From contig NZ_PUIA01000016.1 of assembly GCF_002967715.1 (NCBI RefSeq), positions 744,001 to 808,000 on the forward strand: a stretch of 64,000 bases of DNA. Direction: 5' to 3'. Below, piece by piece: positions 1-8,611 of the stretch (position 1 is its first letter; each line of letters starts with the position of its first letter). The notes under the pieces were generated by a model. That model was not told where the DNA came from and ran no database searches. It saw nothing but the letters and a program-made list of their open reading frames with translations. The translations under genes and the position numbers were made by a program. Source of the DNA: Blastopirellula marina. Its GTDB lineage: Bacteria; Planctomycetota; Planctomycetia; Pirellulales; Pirellulaceae.

Positions 1-334
1 GCCAGTTCCGCCACTCGGCCTAATGAGAAATTAACCGCCGTCAGGTCTGTTTTCTGGTAAAAAATGAGAAATTATTGCTCACCTCGTAACCCAAACCGGT
101 GGTGCGGTGTTATATTGCTGGGCGTTGGCAACCAATCGCATTGTGACACCCCAATCAGGGAACCACAAGTGGATTGATGTCAAACAGTTGGGTAGCACGT
201 ACTTATCGACGTTCTGTGTCCCGCAGCCCAATGGTCTGGATTGACTTTTTGACCAAGATCGAAACGATTCCCGCGAAGTAGCATCATAACTTCACATATC
301 GCTGATCAGGGATTCAAGAAAGAAATCTAGAACC
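1..334. other. Intergenic, no gene recognised
   Basis: No convincing reading frame. A 12-base direct repeat AATGAGAAATTA occurs at 22-33 and 63-74, 41 bases apart. It could be a regulator-binding pair or chance in an AT-rich patch. The rest is the upstream region of the small membrane-protein gene starting at 335. Confidence 0.5.
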
Positions 335-592
335 ATGAACTACCGACAGCCTAGCGTCGTAGAGACCATGATTTGGTTTTTCGCCGCCGCTATCGCCCTA
401 TTTGTGGCGATTGGGGTGACCTTACTGATGGTAACGGTAACGGCGGTGATGCTACTGACAAGGATGGCAGGTGAGGCGGCTCGTTCGTTCTTTCAACGCA
501 TTTTTGGCAGATCGACGATTCACAAACAACATTCCAGGGAACAAGGAGTTCGTCCGACAATCATCGAAGGTCAGGTTCTCAGCCGAAGTTAG
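335..592 (+). CDS. Small membrane protein, unknown
   Basis: An 85-residue protein. Residues about 10-42 form one long, or two short, hydrophobic membrane segments (runs of A, I, V, L and M). A basic, hydrophilic tail follows, with RSFFQRIFGR and a C-terminal stretch ending TIIEGQVLSRS. The ATG has only a weak purine-rich stretch upstream (AAGAAAG), so translation initiation is not well supported. Two further envelope-type genes follow on the same strand at 738 and 1154, so the three may form a small cluster. No family is recognised. The hydrophobic-then-basic pattern makes a real protein more likely than chance, but no function can be assigned. Confidence 0.5.
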   Translation: MNYRQPSVVETMIWFFAAAIALFVAIGVTLLMVTVTAVMLLTRMAGEAARSFFQRIFGRSTIHKQHSREQGVRPTIIEGQVLSRS

Positions 593-737
593 TTGATTTT
601 GGCACGTTAAGTGCACTACGGCTGAATCTCGAAGTCAGGAAGTAGCCATTTCGGCCACGCCGAGTGAACTTTCCAGGCAGGCTTTGGGTCCTACAGACAT
701 TGGTAACTTGACCCTTGGGGATTGGCGAACGAGAGAG

Positions 738-1001
738 ATGATCGCACCTCGACATTTTCATTTGGCGGGCACATCGGCGTCGGAACGACTCGATGTGGTG
801 TTATCGCCGACGGGCAAAACGTTCGTCGACGGCAAGATGATTGCATTGACCGAGTTACTCGCAAAGCTGTGCGGTGACAATCGTTGCGAGAGCACTCGCG
901 TGCGTATTTTTGCGGCATCTGCCTGCCGCTTTGATCATCTAGCCGATGTCTTTCGCCTGTGCAAGCTGCACGGAATCGTCAACGTCGAACTGGTTGCGTA
1001 G
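738..1001 (+). CDS. ExbD/TolR-like soluble domain protein
   Basis: 87 residues if started at the ATG at 738. A TTG at 684 in the same frame would add 18 residues. The sequence follows the periplasmic domain pattern of ExbD/TolR proteins: a strand (LDVVLSPTGKTFVDG), a helix (ALTELLAKL), a strand (VRIFAA) and a final helix-strand (LADVFRLCKLHGIVNVELV). In ExbD the last element reads roughly 'v...~K.aGi..v.l'. The N-terminal membrane helix that anchors ExbD in ExbBD proton channels is missing, and no export signal is visible, so the protein is probably a stand-alone domain and not a functional energy-transducing subunit. The family match is by eye and moderate. It lies between two small membrane-protein genes. 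Confidence 0.5.
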   Translation: MIAPRHFHLAGTSASERLDVVLSPTGKTFVDGKMIALTELLAKLCGDNRCESTRVRIFAASACRFDHLADVFRLCKLHGIVNVELVA

Positions 1002-1153
1002 AAAATCTTGCCATCTGATTCAAGGGTGCCGGTGGCTTTCTGGATATCGCAGTAGCCGCCGAGTACGTCTGGTTCTAAAGCGGTCGATTGACCGCAGTTG
1101 TTGGCGCAACCTAAAATGAGTCCCGACTTACGTAACTCTTTCGGGAATCGATC

Positions 1154-1828
1154 ATGACCGGCGATTTGACGGGCGACCCTGTACGACTGGCAATTGCCAT
1201 TTGCCCTCTGGCGGCCTATCTGGCGCTGATTGGCTTTATCAATTTGCGACGTGGACCGTTTATTACCTCAGGTGGTCGTGACGCGTTGGCCTTGTCGATT
1301 GGGCTTAGTGGGCTTGCGATGATTGGCCCTCTGGCTCTGATGATGCCAAGCTGGTCGATTAGCGTCTACGGTCCGTATGCCTGGCTGATGATGCTGACGC
1401 TTTATTTTCTGATGGTGGCCTTCATTATTTTGACTCGGCGACCTCGGATCGTGGCCTATAACACGACGATCAAGCATCTTCGACCCCTGTTGCGGGAGGT
1501 AGCTGATGGTCTCGATCCGGCCGCTCGCTGGGCGGGCGAATCGCTCTTTCTGCCAACGTTACAGCTGCACTTGATCATGGAAGAAGACTACGGTACGCGT
1601 AACGTCCTGATTAAATCAGTCGGCCCCCGGCAAGACTTCACTGGCTGGCGGCAACTGGAACTAGCTTTGGCTCAGATCACTCGCCAGCACGAAAAGCTTT
1701 CGATCAATCCCTATGGCATCTTTTTAGTGGTCGTGGGGATCTTCATGCTGGTATCTGTTTGTATTCAGGTGTACCTGCACGGAGACTTCGTAAGCCTGTT
1801 TCTGCACGAGTTCTACTTAGACGTGTAG
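1154..1828 (+). CDS. Membrane protein of unknown function
   Basis: 224 residues starting at ATG. Three hydrophobic segments lie in the first 95 residues (about 11-27, 44-64 and 72-94). A soluble, charged middle part (about 95-190) contains LRPLLREVADGLDPAARWAG and a W-rich stretch (FTGWRQLELALAQI). A last membrane segment lies at about 190-210 (GIFLVVVGIFMLVSVCIQVY). The middle domain would sit on one side of the membrane between helices 3 and 4. No known family is recognised. The gene ends 4 bases before the stop of the convergent DUF971 gene at 1833. Confidence 0.6.
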   Translation: MTGDLTGDPVRLAIAICPLAAYLALIGFINLRRGPFITSGGRDALALSIGLSGLAMIGPLALMMPSWSISVYGPYAWLMMLTLYFLMVAFIILTRRPRIVAYNTTIKHLRPLLREVADGLDPAARWAGESLFLPTLQLHLIMEEDYGTRNVLIKSVGPRQDFTGWRQLELALAQITRQHEKLSINPYGIFLVVVGIFMLVSVCIQVYLHGDFVSLFLHEFYLDV

Positions 1829-1832
1829 TTGG

Positions 1833-2162
1833 CTACTGCGACTCGTAACGCTCACCGAGTTCGTAGAGATATTCGTAGCGGTAGATGCCTGAGTCGTGAC
1901 CGTCGCTGAAGACGATTTGATAGGCATAATGACCGACCGGGTTCATCCCTTTGATTGTCAGGGGAGCCGTCTCGGCTGGACTCAGAACGGTCAACTGGTT
2001 AGATGGTTTCTCGGCTTGATGCGATTTCTTTTCACGCGTTAGTGCGTCGGGACTCGCTTCCCGTAAATCGCGAGCTTTATAAACGCGAACGGTGTCGTCG
2101 CTCCAATCGATTCGCAGGCGTCCGTCAGGCAGCAAGGCCAGGGCAGTGGGCTGGGCGGTCAT
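1833..2162 (-). CDS. DUF971 family protein
   Basis: 109 residues. The core reads LALLPDGRLRIDWSDDTV near the N-terminus and FSDGHDSGIYRYEYLYELG near the C-terminus. The latter is the DUF971 signature (W/F-SDGH-x-[ST]GIY), also found as the N-terminal domain of gamma-butyrobetaine hydroxylases and in proteins linked to Fe-S assembly. The ATG at 2162 is preceded by AAGG at a good distance. A TTG at 2186 in frame would overlap the upstream ligase gene by 20 bases. The ligase stop at 2167 lies 4 bases before the chosen start, so the two are probably co-transcribed and coupled. The central 30 residues are charged, unlike the shortest homologues. Confidence 0.8.
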   Translation of the reverse strand: MTAQPTALALLPDGRLRIDWSDDTVRVYKARDLREASPDALTREKKSHQAEKPSNQLTVLSPAETAPLTIKGMNPVGHYAYQIVFSDGHDSGIYRYEYLYELGERYESQ

Positions 2163-2166
2163 GAGG

Positions 2167-3447
2167 TTAACCTTTTCGTGAATCAATGAAGCGGCGGCCT
2201 TTTCCTTCGAAGCGAGGCAACGTCCCGGCTTCGACCAGGTGGACCTCGACCTTCAAGCCCAATCGCAATTGCAACTCGTGGGCGATTCGTTCTGGCTCTT
2301 GCTTGCGGTCTTCGACCTCCACCGATATCGCGTCCATCTCGCCTCGCTTTAAGGCCGTAAGTCGATACTCGATGACTTCCGGAAAGCCTCGCAGAATCTG
2401 CTCAATCGATGTTGGAAATACATTGACGCCGCGGATGATCATCATGTCGTCCGTACGACCGAGCACGCCTCCTTCCAGCAACACGAAATTACAGCGACCG
2501 GCGGTATTCCAACAGGGCTTCACCAGGTCGCCGGTTCGATAGCGGATCACTGGCGACCCGTTTCGACCCAGCGTGGTGATGATCAGTTCGGACAGTTCTC
2601 CTTCAGCAGCCGCTGTCCCGGTATCCAGCGAAATGAATTCAGGCAGAAAGTAGGCTTCGTTGACGTAGACGCCGGTTTGGTCGGCATCGGAAAATCCCCA
2701 CGGCCCGACCTCGGTTGCACCGCTATGGTCGATTACTTTAGCGTTCCAAGCAGATTGAATCCGATCACGTATCGCGGGAATCGATCCCCCGGGTTCGCCT
2801 GCCAGGATCAGGCAGCGTACGCCAAGTTCGTCGAGATGTATGTGATTTTGCTGGGCGACTTCCGCCATGTGCAACGCATACGTCGGCGTGCAGAAAACAA
2901 CGGTGGCACGGCTGTGTTGAATCAGTTCCAGCCGACTAGCCGTGCTCAGGCCGCCACTGGGAATCGCCAGGCAGCCACGGTGTGTCGCCGCATCAAATGC
3001 GCTCCAGAAGCCAACGAAGGGGCCAAAGCTAAACGCGAAGAAGCAGCGGTCTGAGCTGCTGACCTCGGCCGCATCGAGCACGTACTGCCAGGCCTCGACC
3101 CACCACTGCCAGTCGGACTCGGTGTCGAGTACCACCATCGGACGTCCGCGTGTCCCGCTGGTTCGGTGAAAGCGGACGTACTTGTCGAGGTCGTACGTGC
3201 GGTTATTGGCCAAGTCGCCACTTTCGTGGCTGCCGATCAGTTCTTCCTTAAACGTGAAAGGAAGCCTGGTAAGCTCTTCCAGCGACGAGAGCGGCAGTTT
3301 TACGTCCGCGAATTTCTGGGCGTAAAACTTATTCTGCGGAAGTATCTCGGCCAGCATCGCGTTCAGTTTGGCTAACTGGTACTCGGCCAGGTTGCCGGGA
3401 CTGTTGCAACGGTATGTTTCGCGCTGTTGGGGGGTAGTTGATTCCAT
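2167..3447 (-). CDS. Phenylacetate-CoA ligase family (PaaK-like)
   Basis: 426 residues, the usual length for PaaK-type acyl/aryl-CoA ligases. The ATP-binding motif FHRTSGTRGRPMVV lies near residue 94, DHSGATEVGPWGF around 240, and the Y-R-TGDL motif near 302. The C-terminal lid contains RGVNVFPTSIEQIL, as in phenylacetate-CoA ligases. The family activates a carboxylate as acyl-AMP and transfers it to CoA in the cytoplasm. The sequence does not settle the substrate, and no phenylacetate degradation genes are nearby. It is followed by a DUF971 gene. It is divergent from the MFS transporter at 3585, with 137 bases between them. Confidence 0.85.
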   Translation of the reverse strand: MESTTPQQRETYRCNSPGNLAEYQLAKLNAMLAEILPQNKFYAQKFADVKLPLSSLEELTRLPFTFKEELIGSHESGDLANNRTYDLDKYVRFHRTSGTRGRPMVVLDTESDWQWWVEAWQYVLDAAEVSSSDRCFFAFSFGPFVGFWSAFDAATHRGCLAIPSGGLSTASRLELIQHSRATVVFCTPTYALHMAEVAQQNHIHLDELGVRCLILAGEPGGSIPAIRDRIQSAWNAKVIDHSGATEVGPWGFSDADQTGVYVNEAYFLPEFISLDTGTAAAEGELSELIITTLGRNGSPVIRYRTGDLVKPCWNTAGRCNFVLLEGGVLGRTDDMMIIRGVNVFPTSIEQILRGFPEVIEYRLTALKRGEMDAISVEVEDRKQEPERIAHELQLRLGLKVEVHLVEAGTLPRFEGKGRRFIDSRKG

Positions 3448-3584
3448 GTTTGAATCATAAAACGTCGGACCAACAGAAACCAGTCGGGTGGGCGATTGCT
3501 CACTTCCCCTCCTAACGCAGTGCAGGGTGTTCCGATTAAGATGGACGGTTTCGCTTACCCACCCATACCCAGCCGGAGAAGTAC

Positions 3585-4853
3585 ATGTCAGATGCCCAAG
3601 TTGAAACGGAAGGACCGCAAGGCAATCGAGCGGCCCGGGGCATTGTCTTCCTGACGGTCTTTATCGACCTGTTGGGCTTCGGCATGGTTCTTCCCCTGTT
3701 GCCGATCTATGCCGATCAGTTTGTGGTGGATGAAGCAGGCTGGCTGATTGGTTTGCTGATGGCCAGTTTCTCGGCCATGCAGTTCATCTTCGCTCCGCTG
3801 TGGGGAAGGCTCTCCGATCGCATCGGCCGCCGCCCGGTGTTGATGATCGGTTTACTGGGAAGCGTTGTCTTCTATTCGCTCTTTGGCGTAGCGACAATCA
3901 TGCAGTCGCTGACGCTGTTGTTTGTGTCACGTATTGGTGCCGGTATCGCCGGGGCGACCATCTCGACCGCTCAGGCCTACATCGCCGACACGACGACTCT
4001 TTCCGAACGTCCCAAAGGGATGGCACTGATCGGGATGGCGTTTGGCCTTGGTTTTACCTTTGGTCCGCTCTTTGGATACCTGGCCGTGCCCACCGGCGTT
4101 GGCGATCCAGGGCCAGCCCCAGGTTTCGCCGCTGCAGGGCTTTCGCTAGTGGCACTGCTGTTGGCCTATTTCAAGTTGCCGGAAAGCCTGTCGGTCGATA
4201 GCCCATCGGCTGCCAAGCAGAACCTTTCCGTCGCAGGCCTGCGTGATGCCTTGTCGGTTCCGTCGATCGCGATGCTGTTGACTGCGTTGTTTGTGGTGGT
4301 GTTCGCGTTTGCGAATTTCGAGACTACGCTTTCGATGCTGCTCAAAGGTCGCAAGGGGCAAGTGCAGCCATTCTCGTTTACCTTTGGCCAGGTCTGTTTG
4401 ACGTATGCCTACATTGGATTCACGTTGGCGCTGGTCCAGGGGGGCATCGTGCGACGCGTGGCCGGCAGGATAAGTGAAGGAATCCTGGCCTCGTTTGGCT
4501 GTATCTTGATGGCCATCGGCATGCTGCTGATTCTAAAAGCCACGCAAGATCAGTCCGTTGGTCTGTTGATGGGATCGTTGGCGATTGTGGTGGCCGGTTT
4601 CGGATTCATGATGCCGTCGCTCAACTCGTTCATCTCGCGGCGTAGCGATCCCGATAAGCAAGGCGGGATCTTGGGCATCGGTCAAAGTGTGAACTCCCTG
4701 GCCCGCATTATCGGTTCCGGGTTGGGTATACCGCTGTTGAAGTTGAATATCTTGGCCCCGTTCCTGATTTCGGCCATCATCATGGGCGTAGGGCTGCTGC
4801 TAGTGATTGTGGCTTCACGTAGCGGAAAAGACTTTAGTGCCGGCGAGGCCTAA
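3585..4853 (+). CDS. MFS transporter, TetA-like
   Basis: 422 residues with 12 predicted membrane segments. The start ATG has GGAGA six bases upstream. Motif A of the major facilitator superfamily is clear between helices 2 and 3 (PLWGRLSDRIGRRPVL), and the motif C-like GIAGATISTAQAYIAD lies in helix 5, as in the drug/proton antiporter-1 (TetA/Bmr) group. The long central loop before helix 7 contains the SVDSPSAAKQNL stretch. The likely role is proton-coupled export of a small molecule. The substrate cannot be told from sequence, and resistance should not be assumed. The stop overlaps the end of the convergent ruvX gene by 4 bases. Confidence 0.85.
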   Translation: MSDAQVETEGPQGNRAARGIVFLTVFIDLLGFGMVLPLLPIYADQFVVDEAGWLIGLLMASFSAMQFIFAPLWGRLSDRIGRRPVLMIGLLGSVVFYSLFGVATIMQSLTLLFVSRIGAGIAGATISTAQAYIADTTTLSERPKGMALIGMAFGLGFTFGPLFGYLAVPTGVGDPGPAPGFAAAGLSLVALLLAYFKLPESLSVDSPSAAKQNLSVAGLRDALSVPSIAMLLTALFVVVFAFANFETTLSMLLKGRKGQVQPFSFTFGQVCLTYAYIGFTLALVQGGIVRRVAGRISEGILASFGCILMAIGMLLILKATQDQSVGLLMGSLAIVVAGFGFMMPSLNSFISRRSDPDKQGGILGIGQSVNSLARIIGSGLGIPLLKLNILAPFLISAIIMGVGLLLVIVASRSGKDFSAGEA

Positions 4854-5329
4854 CGGTCTTCCAATCCTGAAATGCTACCCAACGCTCGGTCAGGGTTTTC
4901 CAGAAACGCCGTGAGTAAGATCTGCGCCGACAGCATGTCGAGTCGCGCTTTGCGGCGTTTCTTCGTCAGGCCTGCCTCTTGCAGCAGGTCTTTGGCCATG
5001 CTCGTAGTGAAGCGTTCATCGTAGAACGTTACCGGTACGCCTGTCGTCTCGAAGAGCCACTTGCCGAACTGGCGTGCTTCGTACGACTTCTGGCTTTCAT
5101 CGCCACTCATATGCACAGGAAGGCCAACAACAAACAAGACGATGCGTTCCAACTCGGCCAGTTCCTTAAAGTACTGGGCGTCTTTCGAGGGGCTGCGACG
5201 GTTGTAGTTTTCCAGCGGACTGCACAGCACGCGATCGGGATCGGTGATCGCGACGCCGATTCTCACCGTGCCGTAATCGACCGCGGCGATGCGTCCTTTA
5301 TCGGGGATTTCAGGGATCTGGCTGCTCAT
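4850..5329 (-). CDS. ruvX: Holliday junction resolvase-like RuvX/YqgF
   Basis: 159 residues with an RNase H-like fold. All YqgF signatures are present: AVDYGTVRIGVAITD at about 16-30 (first acidic residue), VVGLPVHMSGDES near 76, DERFTTSMA near 112, and LDMLSAQILLTAFLE near the C-terminus. The family is a putative nuclease, also reported to act in 16S rRNA 5' maturation in E. coli. It is the last gene of a three-gene minus-strand set with the guanylyltransferase and the UDPGP gene. An AAGGG ribosome-binding site overlaps the upstream stop codon, so translation is probably coupled. Confidence 0.92.
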   Translation of the reverse strand: MSSQIPEIPDKGRIAAVDYGTVRIGVAITDPDRVLCSPLENYNRRSPSKDAQYFKELAELERIVLFVVGLPVHMSGDESQKSYEARQFGKWLFETTGVPVTFYDERFTTSMAKDLLQEAGLTKKRRKARLDMLSAQILLTAFLENPDRALGSISGLEDR

Positions 5330-5341
5330 GATGGCGGCCCT

Positions 5342-6418
5342 TTATAGAAGGTGCCGCAGGCCTCCCTCTTCCAGTTTCTTGACCACCTTGCGGATGTCTT
5401 CTTCCCGCGATTTGTCGGCGATCAGGGTGGCATCTGGGGTGTGCACAACAATCAGTTCCTGGGTGCCCAGGGTAACGATCAGATGCCCATGCTCTCCGCG
5501 AACGATACAGCCGTTGGAATCGATCGCCAGGACATCACCCAGATGCGTATTGCCGTGTTCGTCTTGCCCATGCAGGCGAGCCATGCTTTGCCAGTTGCCG
5601 ACATCGTCCCAGTTGAAAGGCGCTTCGACAACGACAATCGCTTCGTGGTGTTCCATCACCGCGTAGTCGATCGACTTGCCCTGGATGGCTCCGAATTCTT
5701 TGTCGAATACTTCCTCCTGCTTGTCCGTTCCCCAGTTGTCGGCGATCGCTTGCAAGTGCGCGAACATCTTCGGTTCGTTCTTCTTGATTGCATCGAGAAC
5801 GGTTTTGGCCTTCCAGATGAAGATGCCTGCATTCCAGTAGAAGTTGCCAGACTCGAAATACTCTTGGGCAACCTTACCTTTGGGTTTCTCGCGGAAGCGA
5901 GCGACCTCGAAGGCCTTGATGGAAGTTGCTTTGAGCGGCGTGCCACGTTCGATATAGCCGAACGTTTCGGCCGCATAGGTTGGTGGAATACCGAACGTGA
6001 CGATCCTCTCCGGGTTTTCTTCGACCAACGCAACGGCGGCTTCGATCGAATCACGAAAAACGGACTCAGGCGAGATCACGTGATCCGACGGCATGACTAC
6101 CATCGTGCCATCGGGATCGTTCTTTTGCACCAGCATCGCTGCCAGTCCGATACAAGGTGCCGTGTCTCGTTTATGAGGTTCGCCGACGATCGAGTTTCTC
6201 GGCACCTTGGGCAACTGCTCGGCGATAGGGTCGACGAGATGCTTGGCCGTGAAGATGTACAGATGCTCGCTTGGCACCAGGTCACCTAGCCGATTACAGG
6301 TTGCCTGAATCATGGAAGTTTCGCCGGTCATCCGGAGCAATTGCTTGGGATGTTGGTTTCGACTGGCAGGCCAGAAACGCGTACCGGATCCTCCGGCCAT
6401 GATGATCGCGTGTAACAT
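5342..6418 (-). CDS. manC: Mannose-1-phosphate guanylyltransferase
   Basis: 358 residues, GMP-only length, without the C-terminal isomerase domain of bifunctional enzymes. The nucleotide-binding signature AGGSGTRFWPASRNQHPKQL lies at residues 8-27, with further motifs MPSDHVI and FRVKP-like VARFREKPKG. The chosen ATG at 6418 has AAGGAGAG just upstream. An in-frame extension to 6499 is only read-through of the preceding gene. The enzyme makes GDP-mannose from GTP and mannose-1-phosphate for polysaccharide or LPS. It is flanked by a UDP-sugar uridylyltransferase (upstream) and ruvX (downstream), 10 and 12 bases away, consistent with one operon. Confidence 0.92.
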   Translation of the reverse strand: MLHAIIMAGGSGTRFWPASRNQHPKQLLRMTGETSMIQATCNRLGDLVPSEHLYIFTAKHLVDPIAEQLPKVPRNSIVGEPHKRDTAPCIGLAAMLVQKNDPDGTMVVMPSDHVISPESVFRDSIEAAVALVEENPERIVTFGIPPTYAAETFGYIERGTPLKATSIKAFEVARFREKPKGKVAQEYFESGNFYWNAGIFIWKAKTVLDAIKKNEPKMFAHLQAIADNWGTDKQEEVFDKEFGAIQGKSIDYAVMEHHEAIVVVEAPFNWDDVGNWQSMARLHGQDEHGNTHLGDVLAIDSNGCIVRGEHGHLIVTLGTQELIVVHTPDATLIADKSREEDIRKVVKKLEEGGLRHLL

Positions 6419-6428
6419 GGTGCTCTCC

Positions 6429-7826
6429 TTAGTCGTTGATGTAGTCGGCCTTGGCAAGTTCTGGCTTGGCGTCCAGCTTTTCCTTGAGTTGTCCAGCATC
6501 GAGGGCAGTTAGCGGGCTGATCTCTATCTTACGGTCATCGGCACACTCGACGCCACATTGCTTGAGCCACAAGCGGTGAATCGCACAGAGGGCATCTTTG
6601 GCGGCTTGCGGAGTATCCGACGGTGCGCCGTCGGCATTCTTCACCGGTGCGAATCGCAGAGCAGGATCGACTTCCACGACCATCGGGTTCTGGGCCTGAG
6701 GGAGAAGATCGAAGATGAACCTCTCGAACTTGATGGCGTTGGGCGTTTCCGGAGTGATAACATCGCCGGCTGGACTGACGTAGGGAACCTTCTTGATCGC
6801 TTTGTGCCACGGCAAGCTGCCAGCTTGCGAGGACATTCGCTGCAGGAACGACATCTTCACCCCATGCACGGCGATATTGCCGGCCCAGTGTTTTAAGGTT
6901 CCGTCTTCAATCGTTTCGGCGGCTTGCTCAGCGGGGAGTTCGCTGTACTCGACCAGTTGCAATTGTCCATCGAGTTCGGCCAGGATGCCGAGCTTTTCCT
7001 CCGGCAGCTTCTTGGCGACAACCTGCGTCGACATCTCGCTTTCGGCCTGATGATGCAGGCCAAGAAACTCTGGTTCGCAGACATCGGCCAACGGATTGTC
7101 GACTTGGAAGTAGTAGATCTGCTCGATGCCGCGGCGAGTCATGTCTTCCAGGCAGCCGCTCTTCACCAAGGCGGCCAGCATCCCACCGTGGCCATCGGGG
7201 CTCAGGGCGAGTTGATCGGGTTCGGCGAGCAGCAGTTGTTTCGTTTCCAGATCGATCGCCGGCATGGTGCCTTGGCAGAAGATGTGTAGATCTTCCTGGG
7301 CCATGCCGAAACGGTCGTGCTTGTCGAGAAACTCGATCGTCTCGTCATGCGTGGCCGGGCTGGTCATGAGATACAGCGGAATGGCCTTGCCATAACGACG
7401 ACTCCGGGCAACGATCTTTTCCAAGTGAATCTGAAAGAGTGTGTTGCCAGAGACCGGCCCGACAGGGAACATCCCTTTCGGATGATCGAATCCCAATCGA
7501 GAGCCTTGCCCGCCGGCGACCAGCAGCGCAGCGACCTTGCCTTCCATGAGAAGCTTCTCGCCCACTTCGCGTGCGGTAGCAATCTTGTTGGGATCGTCCT
7601 GGTCTTTTAGGCGAACGGCTTGGGGGGGCTGCAGTTTGGTGTAGTCTCGCGGGGCCTCTTCGGAAGCCTGTTCGCCAGCCAGTTCGGCCAGCTCTTTTAG
7701 ATCGATTTGTTCGAGTTGAGCGGCCAGTTTTTTAGCGATACCTTCTTCACAGGCCGCTAAATATTGGGCCATTTCTGTTTGGCCGGCTTCGTTGAGCTGT
7801 TTGACAAGTTCCTGCTCTGACGACAT
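6429..7826 (-). CDS. UDPGP-family uridylyltransferase
   Basis: 465 residues, of the eukaryote-like UDPGP type 1 family that includes UDP-N-acetylhexosamine pyrophosphorylase. The key motif VAGGQGSRLGFDHPKGM with GPVSGNTLFQ near residue 105-130 binds the nucleotide. HGGMLAAL and YFQVDNPLADVCEPEF match the uridine- and sugar-binding loops. The ATG at 7826 has GGAGAG six bases upstream. A GTG 18 bases earlier would bury this site. The enzyme should make a UDP-activated hexose or N-acetylhexosamine from UTP. Which sugar is open: the PKGMFPVGP loop resembles the GlcNAc enzymes. It leads a nucleotide-sugar operon with manC. Confidence 0.88.
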   Translation of the reverse strand: MSSEQELVKQLNEAGQTEMAQYLAACEEGIAKKLAAQLEQIDLKELAELAGEQASEEAPRDYTKLQPPQAVRLKDQDDPNKIATAREVGEKLLMEGKVAALLVAGGQGSRLGFDHPKGMFPVGPVSGNTLFQIHLEKIVARSRRYGKAIPLYLMTSPATHDETIEFLDKHDRFGMAQEDLHIFCQGTMPAIDLETKQLLLAEPDQLALSPDGHGGMLAALVKSGCLEDMTRRGIEQIYYFQVDNPLADVCEPEFLGLHHQAESEMSTQVVAKKLPEEKLGILAELDGQLQLVEYSELPAEQAAETIEDGTLKHWAGNIAVHGVKMSFLQRMSSQAGSLPWHKAIKKVPYVSPAGDVITPETPNAIKFERFIFDLLPQAQNPMVVEVDPALRFAPVKNADGAPSDTPQAAKDALCAIHRLWLKQCGVECADDRKIEISPLTALDAGQLKEKLDAKPELAKADYIND

Positions 7827-8095
7827 TCTTCTCTCCGAATTCACGTTAGTTCTCTAGCGTGGTGGTTGTGGCTGCACGTCATTATTGGAAACGTGCTAAT
7901 ACTTACAAGCCAAGCTGGGCATTCCCTGCGCCGAAACCACCAAGGGAATGCATCTTCGGCGAAAACTTCTTAAAAAAATCCTCCATTGCTGGAGTGAATG
8001 GGGAAATCTGGCCACTTAGTAAGCGAAGTGCTAGAATCCCTCCCATCTACGGTGCTTTACTTGGGCGCTCAGCGCTCGTATCGAAGGACGCTTTC

Positions 8096-8599
8096 GTGTC
8101 AAATTTTGAAGACGATCCGTTTCGCTCGCCAATGCCAACTCAGCAGCCTGGGTATCGTCCCCCTGCAGGTCAGGCGAATACGGGGTTAATCATCGCGGTT
8201 GCGATTATTAACTACGTGTTTGGTGGACTTCAGGTGGGTTGTGGTGCCTGTCTGGCGATTTTCGGTGCTACGTTCACGCAGATGATGGGTGGCCTCATCG
8301 AGCAGGATCGAAGCATGACCCCTGAAGATCAAGCGGCACTGGGAATCATGACGGCTGTGTTCATTGGCATGGGGGTGGTGTTTGCCCTATGCGGACTGCC
8401 TACTGTCTTGGCTGGCTATGGCGTGCAGTGCCAAAAAGAATGGGGACGCATACTCACGATCGTTCTGGCTGGCATCTCTGCGCTGATGGCGGTCATGTTT
8501 CTGTTGGGGCTGAACCCACTGGGACTGTTCTTTGCCGGCTATTCGATCTTCACGCTGATCGTGTTGTTGAATTCAGATAATGCCAGGGCGTTCAAATAG
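8096..8599 (+). CDS. NPF-tagged membrane protein, unknown
   Basis: 167 residues starting at GTG 8096, with GAAGGA seven bases upstream. Upstream in-frame sequence to 7859 does not look coding. The N-terminus is VSNFEDDPFRSPMPTQQPGY: a DPFRSP version of the NPF-x-SP motif seen in several other membrane proteins of this window. Four hydrophobic segments follow: about 29-60, 85-110, 120-138 and 140-160. KEWGRILTIVLAGISALMA is typical of small planctomycete and actinobacterial membrane proteins without known role. It is convergent with the gene at 8612, 12 bases apart. Confidence 0.7.
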   Translation: MSNFEDDPFRSPMPTQQPGYRPPAGQANTGLIIAVAIINYVFGGLQVGCGACLAIFGATFTQMMGGLIEQDRSMTPEDQAALGIMTAVFIGMGVVFALCGLPTVLAGYGVQCQKEWGRILTIVLAGISALMAVMFLLGLNPLGLFFAGYSIFTLIVLLNSDNARAFK

Positions 8600-8611
8600 A
8601 TCGATCGTTCC

